Source: Camelus bactrianus
Taxonomy: Eukaryota > Chordata > Mammalia > Artiodactyla > Camelidae
Direction of reading: 5' to 3'
DNA length: 64,000 nucleotides
Assembly (NCBI RefSeq): GCF_048773025.1
Contig: NC_133543.1
Span: forward strand, 6,913,365 to 6,977,364
Part shown: positions 23,652-36,100 of the stretch, one piece after another
How positions within the stretch are numbered: position 1 is the stretch's first letter
Layout: each line of letters opens with the position of its first letter
Notes under the pieces: generated by a model
What the model saw: the letters and a program-made list of their open reading frames with translations, nothing else
Told to the model about the DNA's origin: nothing
Databases searched by the model: none
Made by a program: the position numbers and the translations under genes

Positions 23652-24896
23652 TGCCGGTTTGAAGTTCCTGCAGTTTTCACTGTAAAACCGAGTTGGAGCT
23701 AGTACCTCCCCATATATATGTATGGAGTGGAGTTTGCAACTGAAAAGAAACTTTGTGTTCCCAACAAGCTAGGTGAAGGACGGCTTTCACACACACTTAT
23801 CTCGCAGAACTGAGCATGTGTAGAGACGTTCGTTCATCTAGCACAAAGGGAACGGGTTGCAGGAGAAACTTTTACTCTGGTTTCTCAGTCTGTTTCCTAG
23901 TGCCGGTTTGAAGTTCCTGCAGTTTTCACTATAAAACCGAGTTGGAGCTAGTACCTCCCCATATATATGTATGGAGTGGAGTTTGCAACTGAAAAGAAAC
24001 TTTGTTTTCCCAACAAGCTAGGTGAAGGACGGCTTTCACACACACTTATCTCTCAGAACGGAGCATGTGGAGAGACGTTCGTTCACCTAGCACAAAGGGA
24101 ACGGGTTGCAGGAGAAACTTTTATTCTGGTTTCTCAGTCTGTTTCCTAGTGCCGGTTTGAAGTTCCTGCAGTTTTCACTGTAAAACCGAGTTGGAGCTAG
24201 TACCTCCCCATATATATGTATGGAGTGGAGTTTGCAACTGAAAAGAAACTTTGTGTTCCCAACAAGCTAGGTGAAGGACGGCTTTCACACACACTTATCT
24301 CTCAGAACTGAGCATGTGGAGAGACGTTCGTTCACCTAGCACAAAGGGAACGGGTTGCAGGAGAAACTTTTACTCTGGTTTCTCAGTCTGTTTCCTAGTG
24401 CCGGTTTGAAGTTCCTGCAGTTTTCACTGTAAAACAGAGTTGGAGCTAGTACCTCCCCATATATATGTATGGATTGGAGTTTGCAACTGAAAAGAAACTT
24501 TGTGTTCCCAACAAGCTAGGTGAAGGACGGCTTTCACACACACTTATCTCGCAGAACTGAGCATGGGGAGAGACGTTCGTTCACCTAGCACAAAGGGAAC
24601 GGGTTGCAGGAGAAACTTTTACTCTGGTTTCTCAGTCTGTTTCCTAGTGCCGGTTTGAAGTTCCTGCAGTTTTCACTGTAAAACCGAGTTGGAGCTAGTA
24701 CCTCCCCATATATATGTATGGAGTGGAGTTTGCAACTGAAAAGAAACTTTGTGTTCCCAACAAGCTAGGTGAAGGACGGCTTTCACACACACTTATCTCT
24801 CAGAACTGAGCATGTGGAGAGACGTTCGTTCATCTAGCACAAAGGGAACGGGTTGCAGGAGAAACTTTTACTCTGGTTTCTCAGTCTGTTTCCTAG
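23652..24896 (+). repeat. 5 transitional units
   Basis: These units share tcgcag/gtgtagag (23652) and aacggag (23901) with the preceding 9-unit pattern, but at an 8-unit step. The unit at 23901 has private changes (cactataaaacc, tttgttttcc). The unit at 24399 combines aacagag, ggattgg, tcgcag and catggggag. The segment links the 9-unit region to the block family beginning at 24897. Confidence 0.75.
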
Positions 24897-27883
24897 TGCC
24901 GGTTTGAAGTTCCTGCAGTTTTCACTGTAAAACCGAGTTGGAGCTAGTACCTCCCCATATATATGTATGGAGTGGAGTTTGCAACTGAAAAGAAACTTTG
25001 TGTTCCCAACAAGCTAGGTGAAGGACGGCTTTCACACACACTTATCTCGCAGAACTGAGCATGTGGAGAGACGTTCGTTCACCTAGCACAAAGGGAACGG
25101 GTTGCAGGAGAAACTTTTACTGTGGTTTCTCAGTCTGTTTCCTAGTGCCGGTTTGAAGTTCCTGCAGTTTTCACTGTAAAACCGAGTTGGAGCTAGTACC
25201 TCCCCATATATATGTATGGAGTGGAGTTTGCAACTGAAAAGAAACTTTGTGTTCCCAACAAGCTAGGTGAAGGACGGCTTTCACACACACTTATCTCTCA
25301 GAACTGAGCATGTGGAGAGACGTTCGTTCACCTAGCACAAAGGGAACGGGTTGCAGGAGAAACTTTTATTCTGGTTTCTCAGTCTGTTTCCTAGTGCCGG
25401 TTTGAAGTTCCTGCAGTTTTCACTGTAAAACCGAGTTGGAGCTAGTACCTCCCCATATATATATATGGAGTGGAGTTTGCAACTGAAAAGAAACTTTGTG
25501 TTCCCAACAAGCTAGGTGAAGGACGGCTTTCACACACACTTATCTCTCAGAACTGAGCATGTGGAGAGACGTTCGTTCATCTAGCACAAAGGGAACGGGT
25601 TGCAGGAGAAACTTTTACTCTGGTTTCTCAGTCTGTTTCCTAGTGCCGGTTTGAAGTTCCTGCAGTTTTCACTGTAAAACCGAGTTGGAGCTAGTACCTC
25701 CCCATATATATGTATGGAGTGGAGTTTGCAACTGAAAAGAAACTTTGTGTTCCCAACAAGCTAGGTGAAGGACGGCTTTCACACACACTTATCTCTCAGA
25801 ACTGAGCATGTGGAGAGACGTTCGTTCACCTAGCACAAAGGGAACGGGTTGCAGGAGAAACTTTTACTCTGGTTTCTCAGTCTGTTTCCTAGTGCCGGTT
25901 TGAAGTTCCTGCAGTTTTCACTGTAAAACCGGGTTGGAGCTACTGCCTCCCCTTATATATGAATGGAGTGGAGTTTGCAACTGAAAAGAAACTTTGTGTT
26001 CCCAACAAGCTAGGTGAAGGACGGCTTTCACACACACTTATCTCTCAGAACTGAGCATGTGGAGAGACGTTCGTTCATCTAGCCCAAAGGGAACGGGTTG
26101 CAGGGAAACTTTTACTCTGGTTTCTCAGTCTGTTTCCTAGTGCCGGTTTGAAGTTCCTGCAGTTTACACTGTAAAACCGAGTTGGAGCTAGTACCTCCCC
26201 ATATATATGTATGGAGTGGAGTTTGCAACTGAAAAGAAACTTTGTGTTCCCAACAAGCTAGGTGAAGGACGGCTTTCACACACACTTATCTCTCAGAACT
26301 GAGCATGTGGAGAGACGTTCGTTCATCTAGCACAAAGGGAACGGGTTGCAGGAGAAACTTTTACTCTGGTTTCTCAGTCTGTTTCCTAGTGCCGGTTTGA
26401 AGTTCCTGCAGTTTTCACTGTAAAACCGAGTTGGAGCTAGTACCTCCCCATATATATGTATGGATTGGAGTTTGCAACTGAAAAGAAACTTTGTGTTCCC
26501 AACAAGCTAGGTGAAGGACGGCTTTCACACACACTTATCTCTCAGAACTGAGCATGTGGAGAGACGTTCGTTCACCTAGCACAAAGGGAACGGGTTGCAG
26601 GAGAAACTTTTACTCTGGTTTCTCAGTCTGTTTCCTAGTGCCGGTTTGAAGTTCCTGCAGTTTTCACTGTAAAACCGAGTTGGAGCTAGTACCTCCCCAT
26701 ATATATGTATGGATTGGAGTTTGCAACTGAAAAGAAACTTTGTGTTCCCAACAAGCTAGGTGAAGGACGGCTTTCACACACACTTATCTCTCAGAACTGA
26801 GCATGTGGAGAGACGTTCGTTCACCTAGCACAAAGGGAACGGGTTGCAGGAGAAACTTTTACTCTGGTTTCTCAGTCTGTTTCCTAGTGCCGGTTTGAAG
26901 TTCCTGCAGTTTTCACTGTAAAACCTAGTTGGAGCTAGTACCTCCCCATATATATGTATGGAGTGGAGTTTGCAACTGAAAAGAAACTTTGTGTTCCCAA
27001 CAAGCTAGGTGAAGGACGGCTTTCACACACACTTATCTCTCAGAACTGAGCATGTGGAGAGACGTTCGTTCATCTAGCACAAAGGGAACGGGTTGCAGGA
27101 GAAACTTTTACTCTGGTTTCTCAGTCTGTTTCCTAGTGCCGGTTTGAAGTTCCTGCAGTTTTCACTGTAAAACCGAGTTGGAGCTAGTACCTCCCCATAT
27201 ATATGTATGGATTGGAGTTTGCAACTGAAAAGAAACTTTGTGTTCCCAACAAGCTAGGTGAAGGACGGCTTTCACACACACTTATCTCTCAGAACTGAGC
27301 ATGTGGAGAGACGTTCGTTCACCTAGCACAAAGGGAACGGGTTGCAGGAGAAACTTTTACTCTGGTTTCTCAGTCTGTTTCCTAGTGCCGGTTTGAAGTT
27401 CCTGCAGTTTTCACTGTAAAACCGAGTTGGAGCTAGTACCTCCCCATATATATGTATGGATTGGAGTTTGCAACTGAAAAGAAACTTTGTGTTCCCAAAA
27501 AGCTAGGTGAAGGACGGCTTTCACACACACTTATCTCTCAGAACTGAGCATGTGGAGAGACGTTCGTTCACCTAGCACAAAGGGAACGGGTTGCAGGAGA
27601 AACTTTTACTCTGGTTTCTCAGTCTGTTTCCTAGTGCCGGTTTGAAGTTCCTGCAGTTTTCACTGTAAAACCGAGTTGGAGCTAGTACCTCCCCATATAT
27701 ATGTATGGAGTGGAGTTTGCAACTGAAAAGAAACTTTGTGTTCCCAACAAGCTAGGTGAAGGACGGCTTTCACACACACTTATCTCTCAGAACTGAGCAT
27801 GTGGAGAGACGTTCGTTCATCTAGCACAAAGGGAACGGGTTGCAGGAGAAACTTTTACTCTGGTTTCTCAGTCTGTTTCCTAG
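24897..27883 (+). repeat. tcgcag/actgtgg block family, member 1 (12 units)
   Basis: The block opens with a unit carrying tcgcag and actgtgg, then a tattctgg unit, a type B unit with ctagccc (25893), and a run of ggattgg units around an aacctag unit (26888). One of the ggattgg units also has caaaaag (27386). The opening marker recurs at 27884. The type B unit contains a 1-bp deletion (cagggaaac, near 26101), which makes the block 2987 bp. Unit 25395 has atatatatatatgg. Confidence 0.82.
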
Positions 27884-30124
27884 TGCCGGTTTGAAGTTCC
27901 TGCAGTTTTCACTGTAAAACCGAGTTGGAGCTAGTACCTCCCCATATATATGTATGGAGTGGAGTTTGCAACTGAAAAGAAACTTTGTGTTCCCAACAAG
28001 CTAGGTGAAGGACGGCTTTCACACACACTTATCTCGCAGAACTGAGCATGTGGAGAGACGTTCGTTCACCTAGCACAAAGGGAACGGGTTGCAGGAGAAA
28101 CTTTTACTGTGGTTTCTCAGTCTATTTCCTAGTGCCGGTTTGAAGTTCCTGCAGTTTTCACTGTAAAACCGAGTTGGAGCTAGTACCTCCCCATATATAT
28201 GTATGGAGTGGAGTTTGCAACTGAAAAGAAACTTTGTGTTCCCAACAAGCTAGGTGAAGGACGGCTTTCACACACACTTATCTCTCAGAACTGAGCATGT
28301 GGAGAGACGTTCGTTCACCTAGCACAAAGGGAACGGGATGCAGGAGAAACTTTTACTCTGGTTTCTCAGTCTGTTTCCTAGTGCCGGTTTGAAGTTCCTG
28401 CAGTTTTCACTGTAAAACCGAGTTGGAGCTACTACCTCCCCATATATATGTATGGAGTGGAGTTTGCAACTGAAAAGAATCTTTGTGTTCCCAACAAGCT
28501 AGGTGAAGGACGGCTTTCACACACACTTATCTCTCAGAACTGAGCATGTGGAGAGACGTTCGTTCATCTAGCACAAAGGGAACGGGTTGCAGGAGAAACT
28601 TTTACTCTGGTTTCTCAGTCTGTTTCCTAGTGCCGGTTTGAAGTTCCTGCAGTTTTCACTGTAAAACCGGGTTGGAGCTACTGCCTCCCCTTATATATGA
28701 ATGGAGTGGAGTTTGCAACTGAAAAGAAACTTTGTGTTCCCAACAAGCTAGGTGAAGGACGGCTTTCACACACACTTATCTCTCAGAACTGAGCATGTGG
28801 AGAGACGTTCGTTCACCTAGCACAAAGGGAACGGGTTGCAGGAGAAACTTTTACTCTGGTTTCTCAGTCTGTTTCCTAGTGCCGGTTTGAAGTTCCTGCA
28901 GTTTTCACTGTAAAACCGAGTTGGAGCTAGTACCTCCCCATATATATGTATGGAGTGGAGTTTGCAACTGAAAAGAAACTTTGTGTTCCCAACAAGCTAG
29001 GTGAAGGACGGCTTTCACACACACTTATCTCTCAGAACTGAGCATGTGGAGAGACGTTCGTTCATCTAGCACAAAGGGAACGGGTTGCAGGAGAAACTTT
29101 TACTCTGGTTTCTCAGTCTGTTTCCTAGTGCCGGTTTGAAGTTCCTGCAGTTTTCACTGTAAAACCGAGTTGGAGCTAGTACCTCCCCATATATATGTAT
29201 GGAGTGGAGTTTGCAACTGAAAAGAAACTTTGTGTTCCCAACAAGCTAGGTGAAGGACGGCTTTCACACACACTTATCTCTCAGAACTGAGCATGTGGAG
29301 AGACGTTCGTTCATCTAGCACAAAGGGAACGGGTTGCAGGAGAAACTTTTACTCTGGTTTCTCAGTCTGTTTCCTAGTGCCGGTTTGAAGTTCCTGCAGT
29401 TTTCACTGTAAAACCGAGTTGGAGCTAGTACCTCCCCATATATATGTATGGAGTGGAGTTTGCAACTGAAAAGAAACTTTGTGTTCCCAACAAGCTAGGT
29501 GAAGGACGGCTTTCACACACACTTATCTCTCAGAACTGAGCATGTGGAGAGACGTTCGTTCACCTAGCACAAAGGGAACGGGTTGCAGGAGAAACTTTTA
29601 CTCTGGTTTCTCAGTCTGTTTCCTAGTGCCGGTTTGAAGTTCCTGCAGTTTTCACTGTAAAACCGAGTTGGAGCTAGTACCTCCCCATATATATGTATGG
29701 ATTGGAGTTTGCAACTGAAAAGAAACTTTGTGTTCCCAACAAGCTAGGTGAAGGACGGCTTTCACACACACTTATCTCGCAGAACTGAGCATGTGGAGAG
29801 ACGTTCGTTCACCTAGCACAAAGGGAACGGGTTGCAGGAGAAACTTTTACTCTGGTTTCTCAGTCTGTTTCCTAGTGCCGGTTTGAAGTTCCTGCAGTTT
29901 TCACTGTAAAACCGAGTTGGAGCTAGTACCTCCCCATATATATGTATGGAGTGGAGTTTGCAACTGAAAAGAAACTTTGTGTTCCCAACAAGCTAGGTGA
30001 AGGACGGCTTTCACACACACTTATCTCTCAGAACTGAGCATGTGGAGAGACGTTCGTTCATCTAGCACAAAGGGAACGGGTTGCAGGAGAAACTTTTACT
30101 CTGGTTTCTCAGTCTGTTTCCTAG
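27884..30124 (+). repeat. tcgcag/actgtgg block family, member 2 (9 units)
   Basis: The block opens with tcgcag plus actgtgg (27884). It continues with a gggatgcagg unit, a gagttggagctactacc unit carrying gaatctttg (near 28478), a type B unit, three plain units and a ggattgg unit. It is three units shorter than members 1 and 4, which indicates unit-step length change. Confidence 0.8.
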
Positions 30125-32614
30125 TGCCGGTTTGAAGTTCCTGCAGTTTTCACTGTAAAACCGAGTTGGAGCTAGTACCTCCCCATATATATGTATGGAG
30201 TGGAGTTTGCAACTGAAAAGAAACTTTGTGTTCCCAACAAGCTAGGTGAACGACGGCTTTCACACACACTTATCTCTCAGAACTGAGCATGTGGAGAGAC
30301 GTTCGTTCACCTAGCACAAAGGGAACGGGTTGCAGGAGAAACTTTTACTGTGGTTTCTCAGTCTGTTTCCTAGTGCCGGTTTGAAGTTCCTGCAGTTTTC
30401 ACTGTAAAACCGAGTTGGAGCTAGTACCTCCCCATATATATGTATGGAGTGGAGTTTGCAACTGAAAAGAAACTTTGTGTTCCCAACAAGCTAGGTGAAG
30501 GACGGCTTTCACACACACTTATCTCTCAGAACTGAGCATGTGGAGAGACGTTCGTTCACCTAGCACAAAGGGAACGGGATGCAGGAGAAACTTTTACTCT
30601 GGTTTCTCAGTCTGTTTCCTAGTGCCGGTTTGAAGTTCCTGCAGTTTTCACTGTAAAACCGAGTTGGAGCTACTACCTCCCCATATATATGTATGGAGTG
30701 GAGTTTGCAACTGAAAAGAAACTTTGTGTTCCCAACAAGCTAGGTGAAGGACGGCTTTCACACACACTTATCTCTCAGAACTGAGCATGTGGAGAGACGT
30801 TCGTTCATCTAGCACAAAGGGAACGGGTTGCAGGAGAAACTTTTACTCTGGTTTCTCAGTCTGTTTCCTAGTGCCGGTTTGAAGTTCCTGCAGTTTTCAC
30901 TGTAAAACCGGGTTGGAGCTACTGCCTCCCCTTATATATGAATGGAGTGGAGTTTGCAACTGAAAAGAAACTTTGTGTTCCCAACAAGCTAGGTGAAGGA
31001 CGGCTTTCACACACACTTATCTCTCAGAACTGAGCATGTGGAGAGACGTTCGTTCATCTAGCCCAAAGGGAACGGGTTGCAGGAGAAACTTTTACTCTGG
31101 TTTCTCAGTCTGTTTCCTAGTGCCGGTTTGAAGTTCCTGCAGTTTTCACTGTAAAACCGAGTTGGAGCTAGTACCTCCCCATATATATGTATGGAGTGGA
31201 GTTTGCAACTGAAAAGAAACTTTGTGTTCCCAACAAGCTAGGTGAAGGACGGCTTTCACACACACTTATCTCTCAGAACTGAGCATGTGGAGAGACGTTC
31301 GTTCATCTAGCACAAAGGGAACGGGTTGCAGGAGAAACTTTTACTCTGGTTTCTCAGTCTGTTTCCTAGTGCCGGTTTGAAGTTCCTGCAGTTTTCACTG
31401 TAAAACCGAGTTGGAGCTAGTACCTCCCCATATATATGTATGGAGTGGAGTTTGCAACTGAAAAGAAACTTTGTGTTCCCAACAAGCTAGGTGAAGGACG
31501 GCTTTCACACACACTTATCTCTCAGAACTGAGCATGTGGAGAGACGTTCGTTCACCTAGCACAAAGGGAACGGGTTGCAGGAGAAACTTTTACTCTGGTT
31601 TCTCAGTCTGTTTCCTAGTGCCGGTTTGAAGTTCCTGCAGTTTTCACTGTAAAACCTAGTTGGAGCTAGTACCTCCCCATATATATGTATGGAGTGGAGT
31701 TTGCAACTGAAAAGAAACTTTGTGTTCCCAACAAGCTAGGTGAAGGACGGCTTTCACACACACTTATCTCTCAGAACTGAGCATGTGGAGAGACGTTCGT
31801 TCATCTAGCACAAAGGGAACGGGTTGCAGGAGAAACTTTTACTCTGGTTTCTCAGTCTGTTTCCTAGTGCCGGTTTGAAGTTCCTGCAGTTTTCACTGTA
31901 AAACCGAGTTGGAGCTAGTACCTCCCCATATATATGTATGGAGTGGAGTTTGCAACTGAAAAGAAACTTTGTGTTCCCAACAAGCTAGGTGAAGGACGGC
32001 TTTCACACACACTTATCTCTCAGAACTGAGCATGTGGAGAGACGTTCGTTCACCTAGCACAAAGGGAACGGGTTGCAGGAGAAACTTTTACTCTGGTTTC
32101 TCAGTCTGTTTCCTAGTGCCGGTTTGAAGTTCCTGCAGTTTTCACTGTAAAACCGAGTTGGAGCTAGTACCTCCCCATATATATGTATGGATTGGAGTTT
32201 GCAACTGAAAAGAAACTTTGTGTTCCCAAAAAGCTAGGTGAAGGACGGCTTTCACACACACTTATCTCTCAGAACTGAGCATGTGGAGAGACGTTCGTTC
32301 ACCTAGCACAAAGGAAACGGGTTGCAGGAGAAACTTTTACTCTGGTTTCTCAGTCTGTTTCCTAGTGCCGGTTTGAAGTTCCTGCAGTTTTCACTGTAAA
32401 ACCGAGTTGGAGCTAGTACCTCCCCATATATATGTATGGAGTGGAGTTTGCAACTGAAAAGAAACTTTGTGTTCCCAACAAGCTAGGTGAAGGACGGCTT
32501 TCACACACACTTATCTCTCAGAACTGAGCATGTGGAGAGACGTTCGTTCATCTAGCACAAAGGGAACGGGTTGCAGGAGAAACTTTTACTCTGGTTTCTC
32601 AGTCTGTTTCCTAG
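30125..32614 (+). repeat. tcgcag/actgtgg block family, member 3 (10 units)
   Basis: The block opens with actgtgg but lacks tcgcag and has a private gaacgacgg. It continues gggatgcagg, ctactacc, type B with ctagccc, plain, plain, aacctag (31619), plain, ggattgg with caaaaag (32117) and plain. The end matches the end of member 1 (26888-27883) with fewer ggattgg units. Confidence 0.8.
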
Positions 32615-35602
32615 TGCCGGTTTGAAGTTCCTGCAGTTTTCACTGTAAAACCGAGTTGGAGCTAGTACCTCCCCATATATATGTATGGAGTGGAGTTTGC
32701 AACTGAAAAGAAACTTTGTGTTCCCAACAAGCTAGGTGAAGGACGGCTTTCACACACACTTATCTCGCAGAACTGAGCATGTGGAGAGACGTTCGTTCAC
32801 CTAGCACAAAGGGAACGGGATGCAGGAGAAACTTTTACTGTGGTTTCTCAGTCTGTTTCCTAGTGCCGGTTTGAAGTTCCTGCAGTTTTCACTGTAAAAC
32901 CGAGTTGGAGCTAGTACCTCCCCATATATATGTATGGAGTGGAGTTTGCAACTGAAAAGAAACTTTGTGTTCCCAACAAGCTAGGTGAAGGACGGCTTTC
33001 ACACACACTTATCTCTCAGAACTGAGCATGTGGAGAGACGTTCGTTCACCTAGCACAAAGGGAACGGGATGCAGGAGAAACTTTTACTCTGGTTTCTCAG
33101 TCTGTTTCCTAGTGCCGGTTTGAAGTTCCTGCAGTTTTCACTGTAAAACCGAGTTGGAGCTACTACCTCCCCATATATATGTATGGAGTGGAGTTTGCAA
33201 CTGAAAAGAATCTTTGTGTTCCCAACAAGCAAGGTGAAGGACGGCTTTCACACACACTTATCTCTCAGAACTGAGCATGTGGAGAGACGTTCGTTCACCT
33301 AGCACAAAGGGAACGGGTTGCAGGAGAAACTTTTACTCTGGTTTCTCAGTCTGTTTCCTAGTGCCGGTTTGAAGTTCCTGCAGTTTTCACTGTAAAACCG
33401 GGTTGGAGCTACTGCCTCCCCTTATATATGAATGGAGTGGAGTTTGCAACTGGAAAGAAACTTTGTGTTCCCAACAAGCTAGGTGAAGGACGGCTTTCAC
33501 ACACACTTATCTCTCAGAACTGAGCATGTGGAGAGACGTTCGTTCATCTAGCCCAAAGGGAACGGGTTGCAGGAGAAACTTTTACTCTGGTTTCTCAGTC
33601 TGTTTCCTAGTGCCGGTTTGAAGTTCCTGCAGTTTTCACTGTAAAACCGAGTTGGAGCTAGTACCTCCCCATATATATGTATGGAGTGGAGTTTGCAACT
33701 GAAAAGAAACTTTGTGTTCCCAACAAGCTAGGTGAAGGACGGCTTTCACACACACTTATCTCTCAGAACTGAGCATGTGGAGAGACGTTCGTTCATCTAG
33801 CACAAAGGGAACGGGTTGCAGGAGAAACTTTTACTCTGGTTTCTCAGTCTGTTTCCTAGTGCCGGTTTGAAGTTCCTGCAGTTTTCACTGTAAAACCGAG
33901 TTGGAGCTAGTACCTCCCCATATATATGTATGGAGTGGAGTTTGCAACTGAAAAGAAACTTTGTGTTCCCAACAAGCTAGGTGAAGGACGGCTTTCACAC
34001 ACACTTATCTCTCAGAACTGAGCATGTGGAGAGACGTTCGTTCATCTAGCACAAAGGGAACGGGTTGCAGGAGAAACTTTTACTCTGGTTTCTCAGTCTG
34101 TTTCCTAGTGCCGGTTTGAAGTTCCTGCAGTTTTCACTGTAAAACCGAGTTGGAGCTAGTACCTCCCCATATATATGTATGGAGTGGAGTTTGCAACTGA
34201 AAAGAAACTTTGTGTTCCCAACAAGCTAGGTGAAGGACGGCTTTCACACACACTTATCTCTCAGAACTGAGCATGTGGAGAGACGTTCGTTCACCTAGCA
34301 CAAAGGGAACGGGTTGCAGGAGAAACTTTTACTCTGGTTTCTCAGTCTGTTTCCTAGTGCCGGTTTGAAGTTCCTGCAGTTTTCACTGTAAAACCGAGTT
34401 GGAGCTAGTACCTCCCCATATATATGTATGGATTGGAGTTTGCAACTGAAAAGAAACTTTGTGTTCCCAACAAGCTAGGTGAAGGACGGCTTTCACACAC
34501 ACTTATCTCTCAGAACTGAGCATGTGGAGAGACGTTCGTTCACCTAGCACAAAGGGAACGGGTTGCAGGAGAAACTTTTACTCTGGTTTCTCAGTCTGTT
34601 TCCTAGTGCCGGTTTGAAGTTCCTGCAGTTTTCACTGTAAAACCTAGTTGGAGCTAGTACCTCCCCATATATATGTATGGAGTGGAGTTTGCAACTGAAA
34701 AGAAACTTTGTGTTCCCAACAAGCTAGGTGAAGGACGGCTTTCACACACACTTATCTCTCAGAACTGAGCATGTGGAGAGACGTTCGTTCATCTAGCACA
34801 AAGGGAACGGGTTGCAGGAGAAACTTTTACTCTGGTTTCTCAGTCTGTTTCCTAGTGCCGGTTTGAAGTTCCTGCAGTTTTCACTGTAAAACCGAGTTGG
34901 AGCTAGTACCTCCCCATATATATGTATGGAGTGGAGTTTGCAACTGAAAAGAAACTTTGTGTTCCCAACAAGCTAGGTGAAGGACGGCTTTCACACACAC
35001 TTATCTCTCAGAACTGAGCATGTGGAGAGACGTTCGTTCACCTAGCACAAAGGGAACGGGTTGCAGGAGAAACTTTTACTCTGGTTTCTCAGTCTGTTTC
35101 CTAGTGCCGGTTTGAAGTTCCTGCAGTTTTCACTGTAAAACCGAGTTGGAGCTAGTACCTCCCCATATATATGTATGGATTGGAGTTTGCAACTGAAAAG
35201 AAACTTTGTGTTCCCAACAAGCTAGGTGAAGGACGGCTTTCACACACACTTATCTCTCAGAACTGAGCATGTGGAGAGACGTTCGTTCACCTAGCACAAA
35301 GGGAACGGGTTGCAGGAGAAACTTTTACTCTGGTTTCTCAGTCTGTTTCCTAGTGCCGGTTTGAAGTTCCTGCAGTTTTCACTGTAAAACCTAGTTGGAG
35401 CTAGTACCTCCCCATATATATGTATGGAGTGGAGTTTGCAACTGAAAAGAAACTTTGTGTTCCCAACAAGCTAGGTGAAGGACGGCTTTCACACACACTT
35501 ATCTCTCAGAACTGAGCATGTGGAGAGACGTTCGTTCATCTAGCACAAAGGGAACGGGTTGCAGGAGAAACTTTTACTCTGGTTTCTCAGTCTGTTTCCT
35601 AG
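32615..35602 (+). repeat. tcgcag/actgtgg block family, member 4 (12 units)
   Basis: The block opens tcgcag, actgtgg and gggatg, then gggatg, ctactacc with gaatctttg and gcaaggtg (33113), type B with ctggaaag and ctagccc (33362), then plain units with ggattgg followed by aacctag. A 3-unit motif (plain, ggattgg, aacctag) runs twice at its end (34109-34855 and 34856-35602), offset 747 bp. The open minus-strand frame near 33050-33232 exists only because of private changes in unit 33113. Confidence 0.8.
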
Positions 35603-36100
35603 TGCCGGTTTGAAGTTCCTGCAGTTTTCACTGTAAAACCGAGTTGGAGCTAGTACCTCCCCATATATATGTATGGAGTGGAGTTTGCAACTGAAAAGAA
35701 ACTTTGTGTTCCCAACAAGCTAGGTGAAGGACGGCTTTCACACACACTTATCTCGCAGAACTGAGCATGTGGAGAGACGTTCGTTCACCTAGCACAAAGG
35801 GAACGGGTTGCAGGAGAAACTTTTACTGTGGTTTCTCAGTCTGTTTCCTAGTGCCGGTTTGAAGTTCCTGCAGTTTTCACTGTAAAACCGAGTTGGAGCT
35901 AGTACCTCCCCATATATATGTATGGAGTGGAGTTTGCAACTGAAAAGAAACTTTGTGTTCCCAACAAGCTAGGTGAAGGACGGCTTTCACACACACTTAT
36001 CTCTCAGAACTGAGCATGTGGAGAGACGTTCGTTCACCTAGCACAAAGGGAACGGGTTGCAGGAGAAACTTTTATTCTGGTTTCTCAGTCTGTTTCCTAG
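35603..36100 (+). repeat. 2 units opening a further tcgcag/actgtgg block
   Basis: A tcgcag plus actgtgg unit is followed by a tattctgg unit, the same opening as at 24897. The series then continues into the 9-unit block at 36101. Confidence 0.75.

Noticed and set aside
25453-25476. Microsatellite expansion at atatatatatatgg (also near 58566 and 61552)
   Set aside because: It is a single g-to-a change turning atatatatgtatgg into a longer AT run, with no change in length.
33050-33232. 60-codon minus-strand open frame
   Set aside because: It exists only because of private changes in the units at this spot and crosses no unit-independent sequence. Other units are closed in this frame, and there is no sign of a gene.
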